Positions 51,808 through 60,967 of a stretch of 64,000 nucleotides of DNA are shown in pieces. Source of the DNA: Streptomyces gelaticus (GTDB taxonomy: Bacteria > Actinomycetota > Actinomycetes > Streptomycetales > Streptomycetaceae); the NCBI RefSeq assembly GCF_014649535.1, contig NZ_BMTF01000013.1, positions 1-64,000 of the forward strand, in the 5' to 3' direction. Under the pieces are notes generated by a model. It ran no database searches. It was not told the DNA's origin and saw nothing but the letters and a program-made list of their open reading frames with translations. The translations under genes and the position numbers were made by a program. Within the stretch, counting starts at the first letter, position 1. Every line of letters starts with the position of its first letter.

Positions 51808-53475
51808 GTGCGGCCGGTAGGCAGCAAGTACCTCCTGGAGGAGCCGCTGGGACGCGGCGCCACGGGCACCGTCTGGCGTGCCCGCCAGCGGGAGACCGCG
51901 GGCGCCGAGGCGGCCGTCGCCGGCGAGCCCGGCGAGACCGTGGCCATCAAGGTTCTGAAGGAGGAGCTCGCCAACGACGCCGACGTCGTGATGCGGTTCC
52001 TGCGCGAGCGTTCCGTGCTGCTCCGGCTCACCCACGAGAACATCGTGCGCACCCGCGACCTGGTCGTCGAGGGCGACCTCCTCGCCCTCGTCATGGACCT
52101 GGTCGACGGCCCCGACCTGCACCGCTACCTCCGCGAGAACGGCCCGCTCACCCCGGTCGCCGCCGCACTGCTCACCGCGCAGATCGCCGACGCGCTCGCC
52201 GCCAGCCACGCCGACGGCGTCGTCCACCGCGACCTGAAGCCCGCCAACGTCCTGCTCGACGAGCGCGACGGCCGGATGCGCCCGATGCTCACCGACTTCG
52301 GCATTGCGCGCCTGGCCGACTCCCCGGGCCTCACCCGCACCCACGAGTTCGTCGGCACGCCCGCCTACGTGGCGCCCGAGTCCGCCGAGGGCCGCCCGCA
52401 GACCTCCGCCGTCGACATCTACGGCGCGGGCATCCTGCTGTACGAACTGGTCACCGGCCGCCCGCCGTTCGCCGGCGGCACCGCACTCGAAGTGCTGCAG
52501 CGGCACCTCAGCGAGGAGCCCCGCCGCCCCAGTACCGTCCCGGCCCCGCTGTGGACGGTGATAGAGCGCTGCCTGAGCAAGGACCCCGACCAACGGCCCA
52601 GCGCCGAGAACCTGGCCCGCGGCCTGCGCGTCGTCGCGGACGGGATCGGTGTGCACGCCAGTTCCGCCCAGATCGCCGCGGCCGACGGCGTGGGTGCCCT
52701 GCTCGCGCCGGACCCGGCGCCCGCGGCCGTGCCGCAGAACCCCGGCGCGGCGGACCCGACGCAGGTGCTGCCGAGCAACGCCGGCTCGTACGACCCGAAC
52801 GCCGCCACCAGCGTCATGCAGCAGACCCCCGGCCGGAGCGGCGCCGCCGACCCGACCTCGGTCCTGCCGCCCGTGCCGCCGCGCCCGGACGGCCCCCCGC
52901 AGCCCGACGAGCCGCACCCCTGGCAGTCCCAGCTCCGGGCGGCCCGCGACCGCAACGAGCAGACCCAGGTCCAGTACCTCGACCCGGGCCAGGACCCGCT
53001 GCGCCGCCGCCCCCAGCGCCCCCAGCCCCAGCAGCAGCCGCAACAGCGGCGTCAGCCGCCGCCGCAGCACCAGCAGTACCAGCAGCCGCAGCACCAGCAG
53101 TACCCCCAGCACCGGCAGCAGCAATATCAGCCGCAGCCCCCGCAACAGCCCCAGCGCCAGCAGTACGCGCCCCCGCAGCAGCCGGTCGCACCCCAGCCGC
53201 CGGCCCCGCGTCAGCCCCGCGAGCCGAGGCAGCGCAGCGCCAACCCGATGCGGATCCCCGGCCTCGGCTGCCTCAAGGGCTGCCTGTTCACCCTGGTGCT
53301 GCTGTTCGTCGCGGGCTGGCTGATCTGGGAGCTGACCCCGCTGCAGGACTGGATCGGCCAGGGCAAGAGCTACTGGGACGCGATCAGCGACACGTTCTCG
53401 ACCGTCACCGACTGGATCTCGAAACTGGGCGGCGGCAGCGACGGCGGCGGCAGCACCGGCAACAGCAGCCCCTGA
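51808..53475 (+). CDS. pkaA: Serine/threonine protein kinase PkaA-like
   Basis: 555 residues. The kinase domain (about 8-275) has Gly-loop LGRGATGTVW, catalytic Lys48 in VAIKVL, HRDLKPANVLL, LTDFGIARL and GTPAYVAPES, with a ~15-residue insert between the Gly-loop and Lys48. A long proline/glutamine-rich linker (about 300-475) leads to one TM helix (GCLKGCLFTLVLLFVAGWLIW, about 490) and a short outer tail. Length and tandem pairing match S. coelicolor PkaA. The GTG at 51808 has GGGAG upstream. It probably phosphorylates cytoplasmic targets, possibly the divergent FHA protein. Confidence 0.92.
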   Translation: MRPVGSKYLLEEPLGRGATGTVWRARQRETAGAEAAVAGEPGETVAIKVLKEELANDADVVMRFLRERSVLLRLTHENIVRTRDLVVEGDLLALVMDLVDGPDLHRYLRENGPLTPVAAALLTAQIADALAASHADGVVHRDLKPANVLLDERDGRMRPMLTDFGIARLADSPGLTRTHEFVGTPAYVAPESAEGRPQTSAVDIYGAGILLYELVTGRPPFAGGTALEVLQRHLSEEPRRPSTVPAPLWTVIERCLSKDPDQRPSAENLARGLRVVADGIGVHASSAQIAAADGVGALLAPDPAPAAVPQNPGAADPTQVLPSNAGSYDPNAATSVMQQTPGRSGAADPTSVLPPVPPRPDGPPQPDEPHPWQSQLRAARDRNEQTQVQYLDPGQDPLRRRPQRPQPQQQPQQRRQPPPQHQQYQQPQHQQYPQHRQQQYQPQPPQQPQRQQYAPPQQPVAPQPPAPRQPREPRQRSANPMRIPGLGCLKGCLFTLVLLFVAGWLIWELTPLQDWIGQGKSYWDAISDTFSTVTDWISKLGGGSDGGGSTGNSSP

Positions 53476-53617
53476 GCGGTCGCAACACCATCAACTCTGT
53501 AGCTATATCGACTTCCGCGGGCCAGTTTCCACCGCATATCGCCCGCGGAAGTGAAGGTTGGCACCATCCCGGGCACTCAACCCCCCGGCCGACGCGTAAC
53601 TTTGTCGACCGGGGGTC

Positions 53618-54895
53618 ATGAGCGACGGTCCATCGCCAGCCGCTGAGGGAGCAGTCTTGGCACGGAATATCGGCAGCCGGTACACCGCACACCAGATCCT
53701 GGGGCGCGGCAGCGCCGGCACGGTCTGGCTCGGCGAAGGGCCCGAGGGCCCGGTGGCCATCAAGCTGCTCCGCGAGGACCTGGCGTCCGACCAGGAACTC
53801 GTCGGGCGCTTCGTCCAGGAGCGCACCGCCCTGCTCGGTCTCGACCATCCCCATGTCGTCGCCGTCCGCGACCTCGTGGTGGACGGCAACGACCTGGCCC
53901 TGGTCATGGACCTGGTGCGCGGCACCGACCTGCGCACCCGCCTCGACCGCGAACGCCGTCTCGCCCCCGAGGCCGCCGTGGCGATCATCGCGGACGTCGC
54001 CGACGGCCTCGCCGCCGCACACGCCGCCGGAGTGGTCCACCGCGACGTCAAGCCGGAGAACATCCTGCTCGACATGGAGGGCCCGCTCGGCCCCGGCGGT
54101 TCGCACCCGGCGCTGCTCACCGACTTCGGCGTGGCCAAGCTGATCGACACCCCACGCCGCACCAAGGCTTCCAAGATCATCGGAACGCCGGACTACCTGG
54201 CCCCCGAGATAGTCGAGGGGCTGCCGCCGCGCGCCGCCGTCGACATCTACGCCCTCGCCACCGTCCTGTACGAACTTCTCGCCGGCTTCACGCCCTTCGG
54301 CGGCGGACATCCCGGTGCCGTCCTGCGCCGCCACGTCACGGAGACGGTCGTACCGCTCCCCGGCATCCCCGACGAGCTCTGGCAGCTCCTGGTCCAGTGC
54401 CTGGCCAAGGGCCCGGCCTCGCGGCTGCGCGCCTCCGAGCTCGCGACCCGGCTGCGCGAGCAGCTCCCGCAACTGGCCGGCATCCCGCCGCTCGACGTGG
54501 ACGAGCCGGACGCCGAGCCGGAACCCCAGGCGTACGACGAGCAGCAGTACACCCCCGCCGCCGAGGAACCCCGCCGCCGAGGCGCGGTCCCGCTGGTCCC
54601 CGGCTCGTCCGCCGACTCCAACCGCGACACCCACACCAGCATGCGTGTCCCGGCCCCCGACGAACTCTCCGGCGGCCCCCGCGGCACCGCCAGGGCCCCC
54701 CGCTCCCCGGGCACGCCCCGTCCCGGCTCGGCCCGCAACAAGTCCACGGCCGTCCGCAAGCGCCGCCTCACGCTGGGCGCCGCGGCTCTGGTGCTGGTGG
54801 CGGCGCTGGGCGTGGGCGGCGCGCTGGCGCTGGGCGACGACGACGAGGGCGCACCCGCCCGGGAAACGGGGAACTCGGCGCCGGGAACGCCCTGA
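53618..54895 (+). CDS. pkaB: Serine/threonine protein kinase PkaB-like
   Basis: 425 residues from the ATG. The kinase domain has [13 protein letters not shown], catalytic Lys49 in [28 protein letters not shown] and [14 protein letters not shown] disordered Pro/Arg linker is followed by a TM helix ([22 protein letters not shown], about 387-408) and a short tail. It sits 142 bp after pkaA. The start is uncertain: TTG at 53657 has AGGGAG at good spacing and begins just before the ARNIGSRY kinase start, whereas the ATG at 53618 has a G-run only 2 nt away. Confidence 0.9.
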   Translation: MSDGPSPAAEGAVLARNIGSRYTAHQILGRGSAGTVWLGEGPEGPVAIKLLREDLASDQELVGRFVQERTALLGLDHPHVVAVRDLVVDGNDLALVMDLVRGTDLRTRLDRERRLAPEAAVAIIADVADGLAAAHAAGVVHRDVKPENILLDMEGPLGPGGSHPALLTDFGVAKLIDTPRRTKASKIIGTPDYLAPEIVEGLPPRAAVDIYALATVLYELLAGFTPFGGGHPGAVLRRHVTETVVPLPGIPDELWQLLVQCLAKGPASRLRASELATRLREQLPQLAGIPPLDVDEPDAEPEPQAYDEQQYTPAAEEPRRRGAVPLVPGSSADSNRDTHTSMRVPAPDELSGGPRGTARAPRSPGTPRPGSARNKSTAVRKRRLTLGAAALVLVAALGVGGALALGDDDEGAPARETGNSAPGTP

Positions 54896-54911
54896 CCCGA
54901 GGCCGCGAGGC

Positions 54912-54945
54912 GATCTTGGGGGTGATCTCGGGCACCCCCAAGATC
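54912..54945 (+). terminator. Hairpin between pkaB and prfB
   Basis: A 13-bp perfect inverted repeat (gatcttgggggtg / cacccccaagatc) begins 17 bp after the pkaB stop. There is no T run. Confidence 0.6.
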
Positions 54946-55035
54946 CCTGTCCCCGTACGGCCCGCGAGGGCCTGGCACACCGGGCCGCGGGGACGTGATC
55001 GAGACGGTCCGAGGAACGTCCGTCCCGACAGCCGT

Positions 55036-55041
55036 TACGCT
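55036..55041 (+). promoter_or_regulatory. -10 box of leaderless prfB
   Basis: TACGCT ends 6 nt before the prfB GTG at 55048 and no Shine-Dalgarno sequence is present, so transcription likely starts on the GTG. Confidence 0.5.
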
Positions 55042-55047
55042 GGACCC

Positions 55048-56154
55048 GTGGCAGTCGTCGATATTTCCGAAGAGCTGAAGTCCCTCTCCTCGACCATGGG
55101 GTCGATCGAGGCCGTCCTGGACCTGGATGCGCTGAGGGCGGACATCGCCGCGCTCGAGGAGCAGGCGGCCGCGCCCTCCCTCTGGGACGACCCCGAGGCG
55201 GCGCAGAAGATCACCAGCAAGCTTTCGCACCTCCAGGCCGAGGTCCGCAAGACCGAGGCGCTCCGCGGCCGGATCGACGACCTCGAAGTCCTCTTCGAGC
55301 TCGCCGAGGCCGAGGGCGACGCCGATGCCCGGGCCGAGGCGGAGTCCGAGCTGGAGTCCGTCCGCAAGGCGCTGGACGAGATGGAGGTCCGTACTCTCCT
55401 GTCCGGCGAGTACGACGCCCGCGAGGCCCTGGTCAACATCCGCGCAGAGGCCGGTGGCGTGGACGCCGCCGACTTCGCCGAGAAGCTCCAGCGCATGTAC
55501 ATCCGCTGGGCCGAGCGGCACGGTTACAAGACCGAGGTCTACGAGACGTCGTATGCGGAGGAGGCCGGCATCAAGTCGACCACCTTCGCAGTCCAGGCGC
55601 CGTACGCCTACGGGACGCTCTCCGTCGAGCAGGGCACCCACCGGCTCGTCCGGATCTCGCCCTTCGACAACCAGGGCCGCCGCCAGACGTCCTTCGCGGG
55701 TGTCGAGGTGCTGCCGGTGGTCGAGCAGACCGACCACATCGAGATCGACGAGTCCGAGCTGCGCGTGGACGTGTACCGCTCCTCCGGCCCCGGCGGCCAG
55801 GGCGTCAACACCACGGACTCCGCGGTCCGTCTGACCCACCTCCCGACCGGCATCGTCGTCTCCTGCCAGAACGAGCGCTCGCAGATCCAGAACAAGGCAT
55901 CCGCGATGAACGTCCTCCAGGCGAAGCTCCTTGAGCGCCGCCGCCAGGAGGAGCAGGCCAAGATGGACGCCCTCAAGGGCGACGGCGGCAACTCCTGGGG
56001 CAACCAGATGCGGTCGTACGTCCTGCATCCGTACCAGATGGTCAAGGACCTGCGTACGGAGTTCGAGATGGGCAACCCGGAGGCGGTCTTCAACGGCGAG
56101 ATCGACGGTTTCCTGGAGGCGGGCATCCGCTGGCGCAAGCAGCGGGAGAAGTAG
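55048..56154 (+). CDS. prfB: Peptide chain release factor 2
   Basis: 368 residues. RF2 ends translation at UGA and UAA. The stop-codon reading SPF motif ([12 protein letters not shown], about residues 206-208) and the GGQ motif ([10 protein letters not shown], about 249-251) are both seen. The frame is open throughout: the in-frame UGA and programmed +1 frameshift site of many bacterial prfB genes is absent, as usual in actinobacteria. The GTG start lies 6 nt after a TACGCT box and fits the conserved [12 protein letters not shown]-terminus. A strong terminator follows. Confidence 0.96.
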   Translation: MAVVDISEELKSLSSTMGSIEAVLDLDALRADIAALEEQAAAPSLWDDPEAAQKITSKLSHLQAEVRKTEALRGRIDDLEVLFELAEAEGDADARAEAESELESVRKALDEMEVRTLLSGEYDAREALVNIRAEAGGVDAADFAEKLQRMYIRWAERHGYKTEVYETSYAEEAGIKSTTFAVQAPYAYGTLSVEQGTHRLVRISPFDNQGRRQTSFAGVEVLPVVEQTDHIEIDESELRVDVYRSSGPGGQGVNTTDSAVRLTHLPTGIVVSCQNERSQIQNKASAMNVLQAKLLERRRQEEQAKMDALKGDGGNSWGNQMRSYVLHPYQMVKDLRTEFEMGNPEAVFNGEIDGFLEAGIRWRKQREK

Positions 56155-56171
56155 GCAGAGCAAGCGTTCAC

Positions 56172-56215
56172 CGGCGGTGCCGGAATCCCCGCGGGGTTTC
56201 CGGCACCGCCGTTTT
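56172..56215 (+). terminator. Rho-independent terminator of prfB
   Basis: A 14-bp stem (56172-56185 with 56198-56211) followed by TTTTC, starting 18 bp after the stop. Confidence 0.9.
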
Positions 56216-56534
56216 CGTCGGCCGCATGAGGCCGTTCCCGAAGGGGAGTTGGGGCTCCGGGTTGCGTGGGTGCTGTGCTGAGTGCGTCACAGTCCTGACT
56301 CCGAATGGAGGTCAACTGCGCATAAAGCGGTGCATATTGCACGGAACGGCCTTGACGTAGTCCTTAACTGTGGACAGGGTGCTAGGGCAGCATGCGTATG
56401 TCTGGGACGGGTGTGAACGGGGGCGGGCGGCATGACCACGGCTCTGTGTGGCGCCGTTCGGAGCGAACCCCGGAGAACCGGGGCCCGCATATGGCTGCTC
56501 CACTGACGAGATCAGCTACTGGGGGTAGCAGCAC
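56216..56534 (+). promoter_or_regulatory. Upstream region of the LAETG protein gene
   Basis: About 320 bp without a convincing gene. It contains a perfect palindrome GTGCA-TAT-TGCAC at 56330-56342 and a TTGACG at 56352-56357 that could be a -35, though no well-spaced -10 was found. The ribosome site is GGGGGTAGCAGC before the ATG at 56535. Confidence 0.4.
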
Positions 56535-57422
56535 ATGACGAAGAAGACGCGAGTCCGCGTCGCGCGGATCGCCGCAGGTGCGGTCATCGCCGCAGGCGCC
56601 TCGCTCACCGCCGCCGGTGCGGCTTCGGCCGTCGGTATCGGTGTCGACCTCGGCGTCGTGTCCACGAAGGCCCAGGTCGACGAGGGCGGTCTGGGTGTCG
56701 ACGCCGACATCAAGTCTCCCGCGAACGAGTCGGGCGGCGGTGACCTGGGCGGCGTCGACGCGGGTACGGACGCCGGTACCGATGCGGGTACGGACGCCGG
56801 TACGGACGCGGGCACCGACGCGGGTACGGACGCCGGGACCGATGCCGGGACCGATGCCGGTACCGATGCGGGTACGGACGCTGGTACGGACGCTGGTACG
56901 GACGCTGGTACGGACGCTGGTACGGACGCGGGCACCGATGCTGGCACCGACGCGGGTACGGATGCCGGCACCGATGCCGGTACGGACGCGGGTACGGACG
57001 CCGGGACCGACGCGGGCGCCAACAACGGCGGTAACGGCAACAACGGCGGTAACGGCAACAACGGCGGTAACGGCAACGGTGGCCACCAGTCCGGCGGCAA
57101 CGGCAACAACGGCGGTAACGGAAACAGCGGCGGCAGCGACAACGGTGGTACCACCGGTAACGCCTCCTCCGGCTCCGTCACCGGCGGTGGCGACGACGCC
57201 GGCACCTGCACCGTCGACCTCGACGGCGCGAAGTGCGCGGACAACACCACCCCCGACTCCGTCGGCAACCAGCCGGTGGAGCAGGGCAAGGGCAAGGACG
57301 AGCTCGCCGAGACCGGTGCCGCCGAGACCACATTCCTGCTGCTCGGCGCCGCGACGATGATCGCCGGAGGCATCGGCTTCCGGTTCCTGCCGCGCCTCGT
57401 GAACGGCCGTACGGTCGCCTAA
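56535..57422 (+). CDS. LAETG-anchored (sortase substrate) cell-wall protein with DAGT repeats
   Basis: 295 residues. A Sec signal peptide (VARIAAGAVIAAGASLTAAGAASA, cleavage near residue 32) is followed by ~40 unique residues, then 21 tandem DAGT tetrapeptides plus a DAGA (about 75-162), and a Gly/Asn-rich tract of NNGGNG units. Two cysteines (CTVDLDGAKC) come before the sorting signal LAETG, a hydrophobic helix and basic tail PRLVNGRTVA. LAxTG is the class E sortase motif of Streptomyces. The repeat region is probably an extended, acidic wall-spanning stalk. No adhesin or enzyme domain is recognised. Confidence 0.93.
   Translation: MTKKTRVRVARIAAGAVIAAGASLTAAGAASAVGIGVDLGVVSTKAQVDEGGLGVDADIKSPANESGGGDLGGVDAGTDAGTDAGTDAGTDAGTDAGTDAGTDAGTDAGTDAGTDAGTDAGTDAGTDAGTDAGTDAGTDAGTDAGTDAGTDAGTDAGTDAGANNGGNGNNGGNGNNGGNGNGGHQSGGNGNNGGNGNSGGSDNGGTTGNASSGSVTGGGDDAGTCTVDLDGAKCADNTTPDSVGNQPVEQGKGKDELAETGAAETTFLLLGAATMIAGGIGFRFLPRLVNGRTVA
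56757..57008 (+). repeat. 12-bp coding minisatellite, 21 units (DAGT)n
   Basis: 252 bases made of 21 consecutive 12-bp units of the type gacgcgggtacg, each encoding Asp-Ala-Gly-Thr. Third positions vary (gcg/gcc/gct, ggt/ggc/ggg, acg/acc), and one variant recurs in a block at 56878-56925. A copy-number change of whole units keeps the frame. Confidence 0.95.
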
Positions 57423-57460
57423 GGGGCACCCGCGGTAACGGATACACACGGATACACACA

Positions 57461-57498
57461 GAGGGGCCCGGGGCGCCGATCGGCATCCCGGGCCCCTC
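57461..57498. terminator. Bidirectional-type hairpin after the LAETG gene
   Basis: A 12-bp perfect inverted repeat gaggggcccggg / cccgggcccctc separated by 14 nt, between two convergent genes. Confidence 0.75.
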
Positions 57499-57545
57499 CA
57501 CGTACACGTACCGGCGCCTGCCGGCCGGCCAGGCGGAGCGGGCGG

Positions 57546-57746
57546 CTACATGCTCTGGTGCGCCAGCAGTGCCAGCGCGCCCAGCAGCACCACCAGCAGG
57601 GCCACCAGCATCGCCGGGTTCAGCCCGGCGAACATTCCCTGCCCCTGTTCCTGCTGCAGCCGCGCACGGCTGGCCCGGCACACGGGGCAGCGGCCCTCGC
57701 TGACGGGCGCCGCGCAGTTCGCGCACACCAGTCGGTCATAGGTCAT
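57546..57746 (-). CDS. Small zinc-ribbon membrane protein
   Basis: 66 residues. Two CxxC pairs (CANC and CPVC, about residues 8-23) form a probable zinc ribbon, followed by a charged helix and one TM helix ([19 protein letters not shown]). It is probably a cytoplasmic-facing zinc-ribbon tail anchored in the membrane; function is unknown. The ATG at 57746 has a strong GGAGGAA 6 nt upstream, excluding a longer reading from 57815. It is convergent with the LAETG gene and divergent from ftsE. Confidence 0.85.
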   Translation of the reverse strand: MTYDRLVCANCAAPVSEGRCPVCRASRARLQQEQGQGMFAGLNPAMLVALLVVLLGALALLAHQSM

Positions 57747-58015
57747 GCGCTTTCCTCCTCCCGCGCGGCGGAGCCGCATACGCCTTCTCTCCGCACAACG
57801 CTTCCGGAAACGCAACCGTTCCCCCTACCACTGTGCCAGCTCGCGCGGATTTCGGCGCGGCCCGCCGGACATCACCCGTTCCGTCGTACTTCGGACCCGC
57901 TCCCGGCCGGTACCGTTCCGCCATAAATCGCCCATCCTCGGACGCGCGCCTGCACGCCTCAGTCCGGTTCGCGTATGGTCACGCACACCTACTCCCGGCC
58001 GACCGTGGTGCATCC

Positions 58016-58705
58016 GTGATCCGATTCGACAACGTCTCCAAGACCTACCCGAAGCAGAGCCGTCCCGCTCTACGGGATGTGTCTCTCGATATCGAGAAGG
58101 GCGAGTTCGTCTTCCTGGTGGGCTCATCCGGCTCCGGCAAGTCCACCTTCATGCGACTCATCCTGCGCGAGGAGCGTGCCAGCCAGGGCGCGGTCCACGT
58201 CCTGGGCAAGGACCTCGCGCGCCTGTCCAACTGGAAGGTGCCGCACATGCGCCGCCAGCTGGGCACGGTGTTCCAGGACTTCAGGCTCCTTCCCAACAAG
58301 ACCGTCGCGGAGAACGTGGCGTTCGCGCAGGAGGTCATCGGCAAGCCGCGCGGCGAGATCCGCAAGGCGGTGCCCCAGGTTCTCGACCTGGTCGGCCTCG
58401 GCGGCAAGGAGGACCGGATGCCCGGTGAGCTCTCCGGTGGTGAGCAGCAGCGCGTGGCGATCGCGCGGGCGTTCGTGAACCGCCCCATGCTGCTGATCGC
58501 GGACGAGCCGACCGGCAACCTCGACCCGCAGACCTCTGTCGGCATCATGAAGCTGCTGGACCGGATCAACCGGACCGGCACCACCGTGATCATGGCGACC
58601 CACGACCAGAACATCGTCGACCAGATGCGCAAGCGCGTCATCGAGCTGGAGCAGGGCCGTCTCGTACGCGACCAGGCCCGCGGCGTCTACGGCTACCAGC
58701 ACTGA
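58016..58705 (+). CDS. ftsE: Cell division ATP-binding protein FtsE
   Basis: 229 residues. Walker [15 protein letters not shown] (about 34-47), signature [14 protein letters not shown] (about 139), Walker [13 protein letters not shown] (about 160) and switch-region MATHDQ are all seen. The start [12 protein letters not shown] fits the family. FtsE pairs with FtsX to activate cell-wall hydrolases at division sites from the cytoplasmic side. The GTG at 58016 lacks a good ribosome site. ftsX follows after 23 bp. Confidence 0.96.
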   Translation: MIRFDNVSKTYPKQSRPALRDVSLDIEKGEFVFLVGSSGSGKSTFMRLILREERASQGAVHVLGKDLARLSNWKVPHMRRQLGTVFQDFRLLPNKTVAENVAFAQEVIGKPRGEIRKAVPQVLDLVGLGGKEDRMPGELSGGEQQRVAIARAFVNRPMLLIADEPTGNLDPQTSVGIMKLLDRINRTGTTVIMATHDQNIVDQMRKRVIELEQGRLVRDQARGVYGYQH

Positions 58706-58728
58706 GCATCGAGCACTGAAAGGACGCC

Positions 58729-59646
58729 ATGCGCGCCCAGTTCGTCCTGTCGGAGATCGGCGTCGGCCTCCGTCGCAACCTCACGATGACCTTCGCCGTC
58801 GTCGTCTCCGTCGCCCTCTCGCTCGCCCTGTTCGGCGGCGCGCTGCTCATGCGCGAGCAGGTCAGCACGATGAAGGACTACTGGTACGACAAGGTCAACG
58901 TCTCGATCTTCCTCTGCAGCAAGAGCGATGTGACCTCAACGCCCAAGTGCGCCAAGGGTGCTGTCACCGCGGAGCAGAAGAAGCAGATCGAGGACGACCT
59001 CCACAAGATGGACGTCGTCGACACGGTCACGTACGAGTCCGCCGACCAGGCGTACAAGCACTACCAGGACCAGTTCGGCGACTCGCCGATGGCGAGCAAC
59101 ATCACGCCGGACCAGATGCAGGAGTCGTTCCGGGTCAAGCTCCACGACCCGAAGAAGTACAAGGTCGTCGCCACCGCCTTCGCCGGCCGTGACGGGGTGC
59201 AGTCCGTCCAGGACCAGAGGAGCATCCTGGACAACCTCTTCCAGTTGATGAACGGCATGAACGTGGCCGCCCTCTTCGTGATGGCACTGATGTTGATCAT
59301 CGCGCTGATGCTGATCGTGAACACCGTCCGGGTGTCCGCGTTCAGCCGACGGCGCGAGACGGGCATCATGCGGCTCGTCGGCGCCTCCGGCTTCTACATC
59401 CAGATGCCGTTCATCATGGAGGCCGCGTTCGCCGGGCTCATCGGCGGTGTCCTGGCCTGCGTGATGCTCCTGGCCGGCCGGTACTTCCTGATCGACGGCG
59501 GACTGGAACTCCAGAGCAAGCTGAATCTGATCGACTTCATCGGCTGGGACGCGGTCTTCACCAAGCTGCCCCTGGTCCTGGCAATCGGCCTGCTGATGCC
59601 TGCCGTTGCCGCTCTCTTCGCGCTCCGCAAGTACCTCAAGGTGTGA
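58729..59646 (+). CDS. ftsX: Cell division protein FtsX
   Basis: 305 residues with the FtsX topology: one N-terminal TM (LTMTFAVVVSVALSLALFGGALLM), an extracytoplasmic domain (about 50-175) with a CxxxxxxxxxxxC pair, and three C-terminal TMs with VRVSAFSRRRETGIMRLVGASGFYI between them. It forms the ABC-type complex with FtsE that signals to peptidoglycan hydrolases. The ATG at 58729 has AAAGGA upstream. A strong hairpin follows the stop, ending the ftsEX operon. Confidence 0.96.
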   Translation: MRAQFVLSEIGVGLRRNLTMTFAVVVSVALSLALFGGALLMREQVSTMKDYWYDKVNVSIFLCSKSDVTSTPKCAKGAVTAEQKKQIEDDLHKMDVVDTVTYESADQAYKHYQDQFGDSPMASNITPDQMQESFRVKLHDPKKYKVVATAFAGRDGVQSVQDQRSILDNLFQLMNGMNVAALFVMALMLIIALMLIVNTVRVSAFSRRRETGIMRLVGASGFYIQMPFIMEAAFAGLIGGVLACVMLLAGRYFLIDGGLELQSKLNLIDFIGWDAVFTKLPLVLAIGLLMPAVAALFALRKYLKV

Positions 59647-59650
59647 CAAG

Positions 59651-59694
59651 CGCCCTCTGGGTGCGCGGCCAACCGGCCGTGCGCCCAGAGGGCG
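59651..59694 (+). terminator. Terminator of ftsEX
   Basis: A 20-bp inverted repeat with one mismatch at most (59651-59670 with 59675-59694) around AACC, starting 4 bp after the ftsX stop and ending in gttgt. Confidence 0.85.
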
Positions 59695-59700
59695 TTGTCC

Positions 59701-59706
59701 TAGACT
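59701..59706 (+). promoter_or_regulatory. -10 box of the S41 protease gene
   Basis: TAGACT ends 7 nt before the ATG at 59714, so the mRNA is probably leaderless. Confidence 0.5.
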
Positions 59707-59713
59707 CGGCGAC

Positions 59714-60949
59714 ATGTCGGGTCCCACACAGTGTTTCGGGCCCCGCGGCGTGCGCCGTGGGGTGGTCCTGACATTGGTTTTCGCGGGTGTGCTGGCCACC
59801 GCGGCGGCCACCGGCTCACTGCCGCGCGGCAGCGCGAAGTCCGAGGAGCTCGCGAGCCGTTCCGTGGCCTCCACCGTCGACCGTGACGAGGTGGCCGACG
59901 CCGCCGCCCGCGCCGTGGCCGACGGCAAGTCCGGCAAGGAGGCGGCCGAGGAGGTCGTCAGCCGCAGCGGCGACCGCTGGGGCGCGGTGTACGACGAGCG
60001 GCAGTACGAGGAGTTCGAGCAGGCCCTGGACGGCTCGTACACCGGCGTCGGGCTCTCCGCGAAGCGCTCCGCCGACGGGCAGGTCGAGGTGGCCCGGGTC
60101 CAGCCCGGCAGCCCCGCCGACCGGGCCGGTATCGAGCCGGGCGACCTGCTCCGCACGATCGACGGCCACCGGGTCGACAGACGCCCCGTCGCCGAGGTCG
60201 TCGCCCTGCTGCGCGGAGACCGTACGGAGGCCGCCGAGGGCAGCACCGTCGTCCTGGGCATCGGGCGCGGAACCGGCCTGCGGACCGAGACGCTGCGCCG
60301 CGCCAGACTGACCACCGAGGCCGTCACTGTGCGACGCATCGGAACACCCCCCTCCGCCTCGTCCGGTTCCTCCTCCGATCCCTCGCCCCGCTCCTCCTCC
60401 GGTTCCTCCTCCGGGGCTGTTCTGATCGAGGTCGACTCGTTCACCCGGGGCTCGGGCGCCAAGGTCCGTGAAGCGGTCCGGACCGCACCGTCGGACGCCG
60501 GAGTGCTCCTCGACCTCCGCGGCAACTCCGGCGGACTGGTCACCGAGGCCGTCACCGCCGCCTCCGCCTTCCTGGACGGCGGCCTGGTCGCCACGTACGA
60601 CGTGCACGGCGAGCAGCGCGCCCTCTACGCACAGCCCGGCGGTGACACCGACCGCCCCCTCGTCGTCCTGGTCGACGGCGGCACGATGAGCGCCGCCGAA
60701 CTCCTCACCGGCGCCCTCCAGGACCGGGGCCGCGCCGTCACCGTCGGCTCGCGGACCTTCGGCAAGGGTTCGGTCCAGATGCCCAGCAAGCTCCCGGGCG
60801 GCTCGGTGGCAGAGCTGACCGTCGGCCACTACCGCACCCCCGCGGGCCGGGGCGTCGACGGCCGGGGCATCACCCCGGACCTCACGGTCGGCTCCGGGGC
60901 CGAGCAGCGGGCCGAGACGGTATTGAGTGGCCTCGGGGGTGGGTCGTAG
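59714..60949 (+). CDS. S41 family C-terminal processing peptidase
   Basis: 411 residues. An N-terminal TM/signal anchor (VVLTLVFAGVLATAAATGSL) is followed by a helical region, a PDZ domain (about 105-190; YTGVGLSAKR, GSPADRAGIEPGDLLRTIDG) and the S41 tail-specific protease domain. The catalytic Ser lies in DGGTMSAAELL and the Lys in RTFGKGSVQ. A Ser-rich linker separates the two domains. It should cleave exported proteins near their C-termini outside the membrane. It lies between ftsX and smpB, a conserved Streptomyces order. Confidence 0.93.
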   Translation: MSGPTQCFGPRGVRRGVVLTLVFAGVLATAAATGSLPRGSAKSEELASRSVASTVDRDEVADAAARAVADGKSGKEAAEEVVSRSGDRWGAVYDERQYEEFEQALDGSYTGVGLSAKRSADGQVEVARVQPGSPADRAGIEPGDLLRTIDGHRVDRRPVAEVVALLRGDRTEAAEGSTVVLGIGRGTGLRTETLRRARLTTEAVTVRRIGTPPSASSGSSSDPSPRSSSGSSSGAVLIEVDSFTRGSGAKVREAVRTAPSDAGVLLDLRGNSGGLVTEAVTAASAFLDGGLVATYDVHGEQRALYAQPGGDTDRPLVVLVDGGTMSAAELLTGALQDRGRAVTVGSRTFGKGSVQMPSKLPGGSVAELTVGHYRTPAGRGVDGRGITPDLTVGSGAEQRAETVLSGLGGGS

Positions 60950-60967
60950 TGCGAAAATGGCCGCACT

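Noticed and set aside
56757-57008. Regular short repeats that might be a CRISPR array
   Set aside because: The 12-bp units are directly adjacent with no spacers and encode DAGT in frame within a secreted protein.
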